From contig JAXLZC010000001.1 of the NCBI GenBank assembly GCA_046351095.1, positions 2,728,001 through 2,792,000 on the forward strand: a stretch of DNA of 64,000 nucleotides. The letters are read 5' to 3'. The notes under the pieces are model-generated. The model saw only the letters and a list, made by a program, of their open reading frames with translations, did no database searches and was not told the DNA's origin. The DNA comes from BQWY01 sp046351095. Lineage in GTDB: Bacteria > Nitrospirota > Nitrospiria > Nitrospirales > Nitrospiraceae. Both the position numbers and the translations under genes were made by a program. Below, piece after piece: positions 55,874 through 64,000 of the stretch; within the stretch, counting starts at the first letter, position 1; each line of letters starts with the position of its first letter.

Positions 55874-57445
55874 TTACCGCACGTGCTTATACTGCACCGG
55901 CACGGCGCTGGGTTGGTTCCGCGCCCAGGCGCCGATCGCCCATTGATAGTTGGCCAAGGCCTTTTGCAGGTCGGCTTTGGCGCGAATCAATTGCACTTCG
56001 GAATCCACCGTATTGCGCTCGCGCAAATTCACGAACAGCACGCTTGTTGCGCCCAAGCTGAAGCGGAACCGTTCGCCCTCTTCCAGCGTGCGGGCCAACC
56101 GGAGCGACTCGGCCGCGGCCTGGGTCCGTTCCTTCGCACGTTCGATCGCCGAGAGGGCATTGTCCACGTCCACCAAGATCTGCTGCTCACGATACTTCTG
56201 CGTCAGCACCAAGCGGTCGGCGCGCCCTTGCGCTTCCAGCACTTCGCCGCGCCCGCGGCGCTGCATCAGCGGCACGCGTAACTCCAATCCGAATTTGTAA
56301 CCGAGACCCAGCACAAATTTTTCCGGCGTGCGCGACGGCGTGGCGTCCGCGTCGAGGCTGGGGAGCAGGTTGTTCTTGGCCAAGGCGAGGTCGATATTGT
56401 TCAGCTTCGCTTCGATGTCGATTTCGCGCAGCTCCGGGCGTTCCGCGCGCGCCTGAAGTTTGTGCGCTACCACGGCGTCGGCCGTGGGTGTGCTCGCCGC
56501 ATCGGGAAAATCGGGGACGCGGTCGAGCGCGGGCATCGCCGGGTGATCGCGGTCCCAGAGGAACAACGACATTTTCATGGATTCCTGTTCGAGTAACCGT
56601 TGCGCAGCGATGGCCGATTCCTTCCGGCGCTGTACTTCTTGCGCCGCTTCGACGGCGTCCAGCGGGGCGGCGGCACCGGCCTTTGCGCGCTGGTCGATCT
56701 GCTTGAGGCGATCCTCCGCGACCTTCACGGCGCGTTTCGCGACGTCGACGAATTTCGCCGCGGAGGTCCAATCCCACAACTGGGTGGCCGCCGCGAGAAA
56801 CAACCCCTGCCGTGTTTCAGCGATTTTGATGTCGGCGCGCGGATCCGCCAACTCCGACCGCTGCATTTCTGCCGACTCCGGGTTGACCATCAACCCCCGT
56901 AAGAGCGGAATGGAAGCTCCGATCAGCAGTTGATTGTCGCCGGCGATTTTGAGGTCGGGAATCCGCGCGTCCCCGAGCGACGAACGAAAGCCCGCCAGCC
57001 CTTTGATGCCCGACGGATGTTTGAAGTCGACAAAGGTGTCGTTAAAGCCGACCATCTGCGTGCCCTTTTGGGGACTGCTGCTGGAGATGAACCGCTCCAT
57101 TTCGGTGTCGTTGACGAAGGTCGGCTCGAACGCCGCCATCGCTTTCAACAAGCGGCCTCGCGCGGCGATCTTATCGGTGCCGGCGCTTTTCAGCAGCGGA
57201 TGTGTGCGGTCCACCCAGGCGAACACTTCATCTTGGCTGAGCGGAATAGCCGGCAGCGGTCGTGCGCTTGCGGTGCCTGTCTGGGGTGTCGCCTCGGGAG
57301 CTGGATTCGGTTGCGCAAGCGCCGTAGCAGCTGCGAACGACAGCCAGGCGAGCGAGCCGACGGCTAGGCACAGGGCCGACGGCACGCGGACGGCCGTGCG
57401 AGCGCCGGGTGTCATGCTGGAGGGATGGGGAAACGCGCCGTGCAT
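55874..57445 (-). CDS. TolC-family outer-membrane channel protein
   Basis: The product (523 aa from ATG 57445, AAAGGAG seven bases before) has a signal peptide (LCLAVGSLAWLSFAAATALA) and a proline-rich linker. The rest is an outer-membrane efflux protein with long helical coiled-coil repeats (KIAARGRLLKAMAAFEP, RADRLVLTQKYREQQILVD, NALSAIERAKERTQAAAESL). LRERNTVDSEVQLIRAKADL matches the second-half conserved helix, where such proteins usually have N-x-R/E-x-L-x-A-Q/R-x-D-L. It forms the outer-membrane exit duct of the operon's export system. Confidence 0.85.
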   Translation of the reverse strand: MHGAFPHPSSMTPGARTAVRVPSALCLAVGSLAWLSFAAATALAQPNPAPEATPQTGTASARPLPAIPLSQDEVFAWVDRTHPLLKSAGTDKIAARGRLLKAMAAFEPTFVNDTEMERFISSSSPQKGTQMVGFNDTFVDFKHPSGIKGLAGFRSSLGDARIPDLKIAGDNQLLIGASIPLLRGLMVNPESAEMQRSELADPRADIKIAETRQGLFLAAATQLWDWTSAAKFVDVAKRAVKVAEDRLKQIDQRAKAGAAAPLDAVEAAQEVQRRKESAIAAQRLLEQESMKMSLFLWDRDHPAMPALDRVPDFPDAASTPTADAVVAHKLQARAERPELREIDIEAKLNNIDLALAKNNLLPSLDADATPSRTPEKFVLGLGYKFGLELRVPLMQRRGRGEVLEAQGRADRLVLTQKYREQQILVDVDNALSAIERAKERTQAAAESLRLARTLEEGERFRFSLGATSVLFVNLRERNTVDSEVQLIRAKADLQKALANYQWAIGAWARNQPSAVPVQYKHVR

Positions 57446-57593
57446 ATACACACTCCTTTCAGCAGCACACCGTGGGCTCCAGAGCGGGAGATCTACCAGG
57501 TGGCTGTAAACAATGGATCAAGCTATCGCTGCAATGGCGAAAGACATTCGGTGGCCGTGCGGGCATCCACGCGGCGTCCGCGGAACGACGATC

Positions 57594-59033
57594 TTATTTG
57601 GAACTGCTGGCGCCGCGGGGCAAGAGCGTGTCGATCAAGCTCGGAGGCCGCTCCTGGAAGTCTGGCGGGAAGAGATTAAACCGTCGCCACAGTTCGTACC
57701 ACAGGGGGACGCGATTGAGGATGACCCAACCCATGGTCTTCGTGCCCTGACGCACATGCGATTGGTCCGGCCAGGGGCGGTCTTCCGGGTCGGGCACGAC
57801 CCAAAAACGGAAGTTGCCTTTGCCGTCGTCTACCTGATCGACCACCTTGATGATGCCGCCGAAGGTGCCGGCCATCACGTCGGGCCAAGCGGGTAGCGGA
57901 ATCGCCGGAATGCCGTAGAACAGCAGGCGGACTTTTCGGCCGACGTTCAAGAGCGGCGCATCGATGCCGTCGGCCATCATCTCGATGGCTTTGTCGACGC
58001 TGGCCGGGGAAATCCGGACGAGGCGGTCGCCTTGCCGCACGGTTTCGCCGGGACCCACTTCCGACATCCGCACCACGGTGCCGTCCACGGGGGCGTAGAC
58101 GCGCGCGGCCAAGCGGCGTTCGGAGGCGTTCGACAGGCGCAGTTCGATATCGGCCAGTTCGTTGGCGGCGCGTGCCGCGTCGCCGATGGAGCCGTTGCGG
58201 GCGGCTTCGGCTTCCATCAAACGCTGCAAGACTTCCGCGTTCACTTGGTCGCGGCCGAAGCTGAGCGCCATCATGGCCTGCTGGACGGCTTTGAGATTCG
58301 CTTCCGCCCCGGCCAGGTCCGCCTTGGTCGCGACCGCGCCTTGGATGGCGAGTTCCAGTTCGCGCTGTGAGACGAGGCCTTGCGAGGCGAGCTGTTGATG
58401 CCGATCCACATTTAAGGTGGCCGTGGCCATGGCGATCTTCGCCGATTCGACTTTTTGCGAGGCTTCGCGAACCTTATTTTCCGCTTCGACTACACGCGCC
58501 GAGGCCGACGGGACCGCCGACTTCACGACGTTCTGCATTTCCGAGATCCGGTGCTCCAACTGTTCGGCGCGGGCGAGGGCGGCCTTCCGATTTTGATCGA
58601 GCGCGCGTTTCCGCTCGTCCAAGCGCGCGAGCAGATCCGGCGCCATATAATTGGGGTCCCAGTCGTCCATTTCGACGATCAGGTCGCCCTGCTTCACCCG
58701 CACACCTTCGAAGATGTGCCAACGTTTGATCCTGCCGGTGATGGTCGATTCGATCCACTGTGGCCGTTCGTACGGCGAGTAGGCGGAGAGTTGTCCGGTG
58801 ACCGTGATCGTCTGCGTCCAAGGCACGAAGGCGATGATGACGAGAAACCCGAAAACGAGGAAGAGCGCCAGGCGCGCAGAGAATCGGAGGCGTTGCGGAA
58901 TTTGAACCGCGGACCAGGACTGGAGTTTCGACGAGACGGCCAGATCGTCCACGACGAGTTCGTCGAGCCCGCTGCGTCGATCGACGAGCGAACGGACACG
59001 CGAACGTACGGATGAGGGCGTAGGGACAGCCAT
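57594..59033 (-). CDS. HlyD-family periplasmic adaptor (membrane fusion protein)
   Basis: The product (479 aa from ATG 59033) has a cytoplasmic N-terminus, one membrane helix (about residues 55-75, LALFLVFGFLVIIAFVPW), a split lipoyl domain (EGVRVKQGDLIVEMDDWDP and VYAPVDGTVVRMSEVGPGET), and a long helical hairpin between them (KVESAKIAMATATLNVDRHQ). It links the ABC protein to TolC. It is the first gene of the minus-strand operon, 148 bases before tolC. Confidence 0.88.
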   Translation of the reverse strand: MAVPTPSSVRSRVRSLVDRRSGLDELVVDDLAVSSKLQSWSAVQIPQRLRFSARLALFLVFGFLVIIAFVPWTQTITVTGQLSAYSPYERPQWIESTITGRIKRWHIFEGVRVKQGDLIVEMDDWDPNYMAPDLLARLDERKRALDQNRKAALARAEQLEHRISEMQNVVKSAVPSASARVVEAENKVREASQKVESAKIAMATATLNVDRHQQLASQGLVSQRELELAIQGAVATKADLAGAEANLKAVQQAMMALSFGRDQVNAEVLQRLMEAEAARNGSIGDAARAANELADIELRLSNASERRLAARVYAPVDGTVVRMSEVGPGETVRQGDRLVRISPASVDKAIEMMADGIDAPLLNVGRKVRLLFYGIPAIPLPAWPDVMAGTFGGIIKVVDQVDDGKGNFRFWVVPDPEDRPWPDQSHVRQGTKTMGWVILNRVPLWYELWRRFNLFPPDFQERPPSLIDTLLPRGASSSK

Positions 59034-59269
59034 GGTCGTCGACGAGTCGGCGAACGTCGTCACAAGGCGGCGTCGACGAGGCAGCACGCTTCGCCGGGAC
59101 CACCAGCCTTCCACAAATCATACGCCGATGGTGGGGAGGGGTCAATTTTCCTCCCGGTTCTCGCGCACGCCGTGCCCGCCTGCGGCTTGACCGGTCCCGC
59201 CTGGCACGTTAAGGTGTGCGGTCGTTTTGATACAGATGCCGTCGTTCTCACGATCCCGGTCTATACGTT

Positions 59270-59845
59270 ATGCCACGTAGCCAACGTTCCGCAGCCGCCA
59301 CGTCGCCATCTTCCACATCCGATTCAGACGCGTCGGCGCCGATCGTCGGGGTCTTGGGTGGCAGCAAAACGGATTTTCCCGTGTTGGAAAAGGCCGTGGC
59401 CGTTCTGACGCAACTGGGCATCCCCAACGAACTGCTGGTCGTCTCCGCGCATCGCACACCCGAGAGTCTGTTCGCCTATGCCGACCTTGCGCCCTCGCGG
59501 GGGATTCGCGTCATCATTGCCGGCGCGGGGGGGGCGGCGCATTTGCCTGGGATGCTCGCCTCCAAGACGCATCTGCCTGTGATCGGTGTGCCGATTCCGA
59601 CCGAGCACCTCAAGGGCATGGACTCGCTGTTGTCGATCGTGCAAATGCCGCGCGGAATTCCCGTCGCGACCGTGGCCATCGGCGGCGCCGAAAACGCCGG
59701 CTTGTTGGCCGCGCAAATTCTTGCACTCCACGATCCGCGTATCCGCGAAGCGCTCATCCGCTACCGCACCGAGCAGACGGCGACGGTGACGGCGATGCAG
59801 CCGGAGTTTCTGGCGCACACCCGTTCGACACGCGCCAAGGCGTGA
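59270..59845 (+). CDS. purE: N5-carboxyaminoimidazole ribonucleotide mutase
   Basis: The product (191 aa) is a class I PurE that rearranges N5-CAIR to CAIR in purine synthesis. It has a Ser/Thr-rich N-terminal extension of 23 residues, then VGVLGGSKTDFPVLEKA, VVSAHRTPESL, IAGAGGAAHLPGMLAS and GMDSLLSIVQMPRGIPVATV. The next gene is purK, which makes its substrate. Confidence 0.94.
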   Translation: MPRSQRSAAATSPSSTSDSDASAPIVGVLGGSKTDFPVLEKAVAVLTQLGIPNELLVVSAHRTPESLFAYADLAPSRGIRVIIAGAGGAAHLPGMLASKTHLPVIGVPIPTEHLKGMDSLLSIVQMPRGIPVATVAIGGAENAGLLAAQILALHDPRIREALIRYRTEQTATVTAMQPEFLAHTRSTRAKA

Positions 59846-59864
59846 TCCTCTTGCCGCCGCGCGC

Positions 59865-61079
59865 ATGACTGCTCGTCAGCCACTTGCTTGTTCTGGACCC
59901 ATCCCAGTTGGATGGTTGATCGGTGTGCTCGGAGGCGGCCAATTGGGGGCCATGTTCGCCGCCGCCGCTCGTCGCCTAGGTTACCGTGTGGCCGTATGGG
60001 ATCCGGATCCCGACGCACCGGCGCATCGTGGCGCCGATCGATCCATCGTCTTGCCGTTTGATGCCACCGAGGGCGCTGCGGACTTTCTCGACGGACTCGC
60101 CGCAGCCACACTCGAATGGGAAAACGTCCCCGCAGATTTGTGCGAGCGATTGGCGCAACGTGTGCCGCTGGTGCCGCATCCGTCTGTGTTGCGGACGATT
60201 CAGCATCGCGGTGTTCAGAAACGATTTCTCGAACAACATGGATTGCCAATTCCAGCATGGGACCAAGGAGAAGGTCACGTGGCATTAGGCTTGGCTATAC
60301 CGGGAATGCGTTCCCTGCCCTGCATCGTCAAAACCGCACGTGCCGGATACGATGGTAAGGGGCAGTGGAAGATTGACGACCTGAAAGAGTGGATGATTCT
60401 TGGGGAAGAATGGCGTGCCCAGGGTAATTCGAAGATCGAATGGGTGGTGGAAGCCTTCGTCCCGTTCGTCAAAGAATTGTCCGTCGTTGTCGTTCGCGGT
60501 GCAGCGCACGATGGCGGTGAACCTCAGATGGTTTGTTACCCCGTAGCCGATAATCTTCATAAGAACGGAATTCTACGACGTACGCTAGTACCTGCGGACG
60601 TTTCGCCTGAGGTCGCAGCCTGTGCTCAACGGACAGCCTGTGAGGCCGTCCGCGCATTCGACAGCCCCGGTGTGTTTTGTGTGGAGATGTTTATGTTAGC
60701 GGATGGGCGCCTGTTGGTGAATGAAGTGGCGCCGCGTCCGCATAACTCCGGCCACTACACACTCGACGCCTGCGATGTGTCGCAATTTGAACAGCAGGTG
60801 CGCGTCGTGTGCGGGTTGCCTCTTGGTACGACGACGATGAACGGTGTCGCGTCGATGGTGAATCTGTTAGGTGGCGATGCTGCCGCGCTGACTGATGACC
60901 AGTCCGTCGCGGCTTCTGTCGCATCTGCCAATACGCGGGTGCATCTGTACGGCAAACGCGTGGCGCGTCCGGGGCGTAAGATGGGACATGTGACGTTTGT
61001 GGGGCCCACACTCGCAGATGTTTCGGCACAGGCGGATGCGCTCATCGCAGCGTTGCGCTCGGCGGAGCAGTCACGATAG
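59865..61079 (+). CDS. purK: 5-(carboxyamino)imidazole ribonucleotide synthase
   Basis: The product (404 aa) is an ATP-grasp enzyme making N5-CAIR from AIR, ATP and bicarbonate. Signatures are IGVLGGGQLGAMFAAAARRL, VWDPDPDAPA, IVKTARAGYDGKGQW, VEAFVPFVKELSVVVVR, VNEVAPRPHNSGHYTLDAC and QFEQQVRVVCGLPLG. It lies 19 bases after purE. Confidence 0.95.
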   Translation: MTARQPLACSGPIPVGWLIGVLGGGQLGAMFAAAARRLGYRVAVWDPDPDAPAHRGADRSIVLPFDATEGAADFLDGLAAATLEWENVPADLCERLAQRVPLVPHPSVLRTIQHRGVQKRFLEQHGLPIPAWDQGEGHVALGLAIPGMRSLPCIVKTARAGYDGKGQWKIDDLKEWMILGEEWRAQGNSKIEWVVEAFVPFVKELSVVVVRGAAHDGGEPQMVCYPVADNLHKNGILRRTLVPADVSPEVAACAQRTACEAVRAFDSPGVFCVEMFMLADGRLLVNEVAPRPHNSGHYTLDACDVSQFEQQVRVVCGLPLGTTTMNGVASMVNLLGGDAAALTDDQSVAASVASANTRVHLYGKRVARPGRKMGHVTFVGPTLADVSAQADALIAALRSAEQSR

Positions 61080-61113
61080 TCGCGCGGTATTTCCAGAAAG
61101 GATGTCGACAGAG

Positions 61114-61758
61114 ATGGTTGTCTCCGGGTGGTCGGTCGATGGGCGTATGTGCCTCTGCGGCTCGCTCCTGGCGCTGGTGATGGTTGCCGGATGCGCCTCG
61201 CGCCAAGAACGACCAACGACTCAGCCGACGCCGTCGTCCTCGACATCGACACGTCCGAGCGGGGCGGCGGCTCCCTCCGCTTCGACGCCTCGCGTGACCG
61301 TCCCACCGGCCTATCCTGGTGTCGGCCGCTTGCCGTCCTCCGTCCCTGCCGCGACGGGCGAGGCCTTTTTCGAGATGGAAACGATTCTCGGCGATCGGTT
61401 TGTGTTCAAACTCACGGATGCGACGCGGATCAAGCAGGCGCGCGAGATCATCGACAAAAAACTGCCCAAACGCGTCGTTGGTCGCATCGCGCCGAAGGCG
61501 GAGCCGTACAATCGCCCGTGGCATTTCGTGCTGGATCCTGCCTCGGTCGAGTTTACGTATATGACCGATCCGGAGTGCGACGCCGCCGTCCAGTATGTGG
61601 AGGAACACCTACAGGACATCCCGGAGCGATTCCTACCGAACAGTCGCTGGTGCCCGCTTTCGGCGCGCCTCGTACGGGAACTGTTGCCCGCCGATGCCGT
61701 CGCTCCGTCCTCCGGTTCGACCGGCGCCGCGCCGACCGGGGCCGCACACAAACCCTAA
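61114..61758 (+). CDS. Lipoprotein with a BP74-N-like domain
   Basis: The product (214 aa from ATG 61114; ATG 61102 also possible) has a lipobox MVAGC and a Ser/Thr/Pro-rich linker. The domain after residue 70 reads FEMETILGDRFVFKLTDATR, IKQAREIIDKKL, RIAPKAEPYNRPWHFVLDP, CDAAVQYVEEHLQD, and PNSRWCPLSARLVREL. This closely follows the BP74 N-terminal domain of Dictyostelium and actinobacterial secreted proteins. Two cysteines could form a disulfide. Its role here is unknown. Confidence 0.7.
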   Translation: MVVSGWSVDGRMCLCGSLLALVMVAGCASRQERPTTQPTPSSSTSTRPSGAAAPSASTPRVTVPPAYPGVGRLPSSVPAATGEAFFEMETILGDRFVFKLTDATRIKQAREIIDKKLPKRVVGRIAPKAEPYNRPWHFVLDPASVEFTYMTDPECDAAVQYVEEHLQDIPERFLPNSRWCPLSARLVRELLPADAVAPSSGSTGAAPTGAAHKP

Positions 61759-61961
61759 CGTCCGTCGCCTTCTTCAGGCCATCTAGCTCCGTCCGTTCTT
61801 GTGCTCCTTGTACAGCCAGGGTGCAGTAGGCAGTGACGGAATTTGTCACCCCTCCGCGCAACTCGCGTCAATTCCTGACGATCCGTCTCGTTCGCTGCCG
61901 GTACGCCTGTTGCTCATACCCTCCTGTTTCGTCGCGTCAGCGTCACCTGCGAGGAGGACTC

Positions 61962-63929
61962 ATGAGTGCACCGCACAGCCTGGCCGCGAACGCCGTCTCC
62001 GCTCCGCTCACCCCCGATCTTCATGGCACGATGGCGCTGCTCTCCGCGCCGCGTTCCCGATATACGCTGCTGCAGAGTTTGGTCGGCATCGCACTGTCCT
62101 ATCAATTATTGTTCGGGACCGATCTTGTGGTGGCGCGATGGGTGGCGGAGTGCGCCGTCGGCGGACTCCTCGCGACGATCCTCGTGATGGTGCTGATCCC
62201 GAGCTCGGTGTTCGGGACTTCGTGGTTTCTGAATGCGCTGGTCGCGACGGACACGGTGTTGACGGCGGGGACGGCCTACGCGTCGGGCAATGCGCAGGAG
62301 GAATTTTACCTCGCCTATTTTCTGCTGATCCTGATCGCCGGGTCTGCGCGGTCGCTGAATCAGATGTTGGGACTGACCGCCATCGTGGCTTGCGGGTACG
62401 GAGTGCTCCTCACGGAAAACGCGATCACGGGCGTGCGTGACTTGGTCGCCGGGCGGATCATGGGCTTGCCCGTCCTGATGACGATGGGGGTGTTTTACGG
62501 GCTGACGTTGGAAGAGCTGGGCAGGGAACGACGGCGCGGCGACGGCCTGTCGCATCGTTTGGCGGAACTCCGTGTCGAGGAACAACGGCTGCTGATGAAT
62601 CGCGACCGCTTGCTCCATGAAACGACGACGTTGCGACAGGCGCTGGCTGCGTCCAGTCCCGGTGGCGTATCGGCGCGCGCCGCCGCTGTGCAGGCGCTTG
62701 CCGAAGAAGTCGTCGGCCGTACGTCGGATGTATCGACGGCATCTGTTGCGACGGGTGTGACGCCACAACGTCCGGTTGCGCAAGCCGTCGGTCGCGCGTC
62801 CGGTCCGTCGGTCGCGCGTATGGCGGAGGATCGCGCGGCGTTCGATCGATTCACGTCGCAGGTAGCGACCATGTTAGACGATGTCGCCTGTTCGCTCGGG
62901 CGGGAAACTGGCCTGTTGCGGACGCAGTTGAAACGTGACGATCCCAGTGCGGCACAAGTCGATCAATTGTTGCTGGCGGGCGAGCGTGTCGGGACGATTG
63001 CCGCGCAGCTTCGCGCCCAGCAGACGACGGCGCGTGTCGAGGCGACGTGCCGTCTCTCGGATGTGTTGACGCAGATCGAACCGGCCGTGCGCGCACTCTT
63101 GCCCGAGTCGATCCAATTGACCGTCACGCCGTCGGCCCCCACGCCGCCGATTGCCGCTTCGGCCGAAGATGTCGAGCGGTTGTTGTTGCAGGCTGCGCTG
63201 CAGGCGCGCGAGGCGATGGGCGGCGCTGGTCACCTCACGCTGAGTCTCGAAGTCCGGGCGACCGAAGTCGGTCTGCCGTCCACGGTCCATTGTCTTGTGC
63301 AAGACAGCGCCGTCGAGCGTGACGCGGCCAAGCGTGTGGGGTTGTTGGATGCGGGCCTGACGGCGCAGTCGAGCGCGGGCAGTTGGGGTGCGGGATTATC
63401 GACGGTGGAATCCGCGGCGCGTGCGCTCGGCGCTCGCGTGACGGTCGCCGCATTGGCCTCGCGTGGCACCGAGGTACGGATCGTATGGTCGCAAGCGGTG
63501 GCGGTGGGGAAGGCGCAGGCGGCGGATGGCGCGTCATCGATTCCGACGGCGCTGCGGTCGTCGGGCGGCGAGACCGTGTTGTTAGTGGAAGACGACGACC
63601 TCTGCCGCGCCTGGACGGCGGCGCAGTTACGGCGTGCGCAGTACCGTGTGATCGAAGCGCGGTCCGGCGTGGAGGCGTTGCTGCACGCGCAGGATCACGG
63701 CGGACGTCCCGCGTTGCTCCTGACGAACCTGATCATGCCCGAAATGAGCGGGGCGGAATTAGCCGAGCGGTTGCTGGCCACAGTCGGCATGCTCCGGGCG
63801 GTGTTCGTGTCGCATGTGCCGGAGGAAGCCGTGACGACGCATCGGATCGCCGGACGGTTTTATCTCGCGAAACCCTATCGGCAGGAGGCGTTGTTGCGAA
63901 AGGTGCGTGAGGTGTTGGACGGCCGCTGA
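61962..63929 (+). CDS. Membrane hybrid histidine-kinase-like protein with degenerate kinase and receiver domains
   Basis: The product (655 aa, ATG 61962 after GAGGAGGA) has five or six N-terminal membrane helices (about residues 30-185), a coiled coil (LRVEEQRLLMNRDRLLHE), a kinase-like region and a C-terminal receiver domain. The dimerisation helix (FTSQVATMLDDVACSLGRET) has no phosphoacceptor His. The N-box reads LLLQAALQAREAM, where Asn would be expected, though a G-x-G-L-S-T-V-like G2 box (GAGLSTVESAARALG) remains. In the receiver VLLVEDDDLCRAW and YLAKPYRQEAL are intact, but the phosphorylation site reads LLLTNLIMPEMSG, with Asn589 in place of Asp. Confidence 0.8.
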   Translation: MSAPHSLAANAVSAPLTPDLHGTMALLSAPRSRYTLLQSLVGIALSYQLLFGTDLVVARWVAECAVGGLLATILVMVLIPSSVFGTSWFLNALVATDTVLTAGTAYASGNAQEEFYLAYFLLILIAGSARSLNQMLGLTAIVACGYGVLLTENAITGVRDLVAGRIMGLPVLMTMGVFYGLTLEELGRERRRGDGLSHRLAELRVEEQRLLMNRDRLLHETTTLRQALAASSPGGVSARAAAVQALAEEVVGRTSDVSTASVATGVTPQRPVAQAVGRASGPSVARMAEDRAAFDRFTSQVATMLDDVACSLGRETGLLRTQLKRDDPSAAQVDQLLLAGERVGTIAAQLRAQQTTARVEATCRLSDVLTQIEPAVRALLPESIQLTVTPSAPTPPIAASAEDVERLLLQAALQAREAMGGAGHLTLSLEVRATEVGLPSTVHCLVQDSAVERDAAKRVGLLDAGLTAQSSAGSWGAGLSTVESAARALGARVTVAALASRGTEVRIVWSQAVAVGKAQAADGASSIPTALRSSGGETVLLVEDDDLCRAWTAAQLRRAQYRVIEARSGVEALLHAQDHGGRPALLLTNLIMPEMSGAELAERLLATVGMLRAVFVSHVPEEAVTTHRIAGRFYLAKPYRQEALLRKVREVLDGR

Positions 63930-64000
63930 GTTGAACGGCGCACGAGCCGTTTGTGCGTCCTGCCTACCAGCGGCGATGGTGTGTGATCTCGAAGCCGTCT

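Overview
The window is a GC-rich bacterial chromosome segment. Its gene content suggests a Nitrospira-like member of the phylum Nitrospirota: a PerR/rubrerythrin/DUF3501 oxidative-stress cluster, a complete ISC iron-sulfur operon with HscBA, a bacterial deoxyhypusine-synthase-like gene beside pyruvoyl arginine decarboxylase and agmatinase, and many outer-membrane lipoproteins. This taxonomic call is an inference from gene content; no rRNA gene is present.

Layout. 0-11 kb: end of an HU-like gene, a MoaD/ThiS-like small protein, rfbC, then perR-rubrerythrin-Fe-S oxidoreductase-DUF3501, an ErpA-type carrier, a tandem 6-pyruvoyl-tetrahydropterin-synthase-like protein, a PilZ protein, a ZorA/ZorB-like (MotAB-related) pair, a secreted FGE-fold protein and a peroxiredoxin. 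11-26 kb: housekeeping block with typA, a class A penicillin-binding protein, iscX-hscA-hscB-iscA-iscU-iscS-iscR (minus strand), divergent fdx, then gltX, two tRNA-Gln genes, glnS and a Tat-exported DUF882 protein.

26-37.4 kb: six consecutive paralogous lipoprotein genes built from about 30 cadherin-like beta-sandwich repeats, one ending in a 39-proline tract; a strong bidirectional terminator separates them from dinB. 38.5-43.5 kb: small hypothetical genes and a decayed accessory patch containing an intact IS3-family element with a 3-bp target duplication, a frameshifted lipoprotein gene, a possible transposase remnant, a two-gene module of unknown function and tRNA-Glu.

43.7-53.3 kb: ornithine-lipid genes olsB-olsA, a BON protein, then a cluster with a deoxyhypusine-synthase-like protein, DsbA-like thioredoxin, aldehyde dehydrogenase, pyruvoyl-dependent arginine decarboxylase, agmatinase and an RluF-type pseudouridine synthase; together these can make putrescine from arginine and probably a further polyamine. 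53.3-59 kb: a HlyD/TolC/ABC export operon whose ABC protein has lost the ATPase motifs. 59.3-64 kb: purE-purK, a BP74-like lipoprotein and a membrane hybrid sensor kinase in which the phosphorylatable residues are replaced.

The most unusual items are the cadherin-like lipoprotein array, the degenerate ABC exporter, the phosphorylation-deficient hybrid kinase, the ZorAB-like pair without other Zorya genes, the polyamine cluster with an altered deoxyhypusine-synthase active site, and a ThiS-like protein with a tail after its Gly-Gly.
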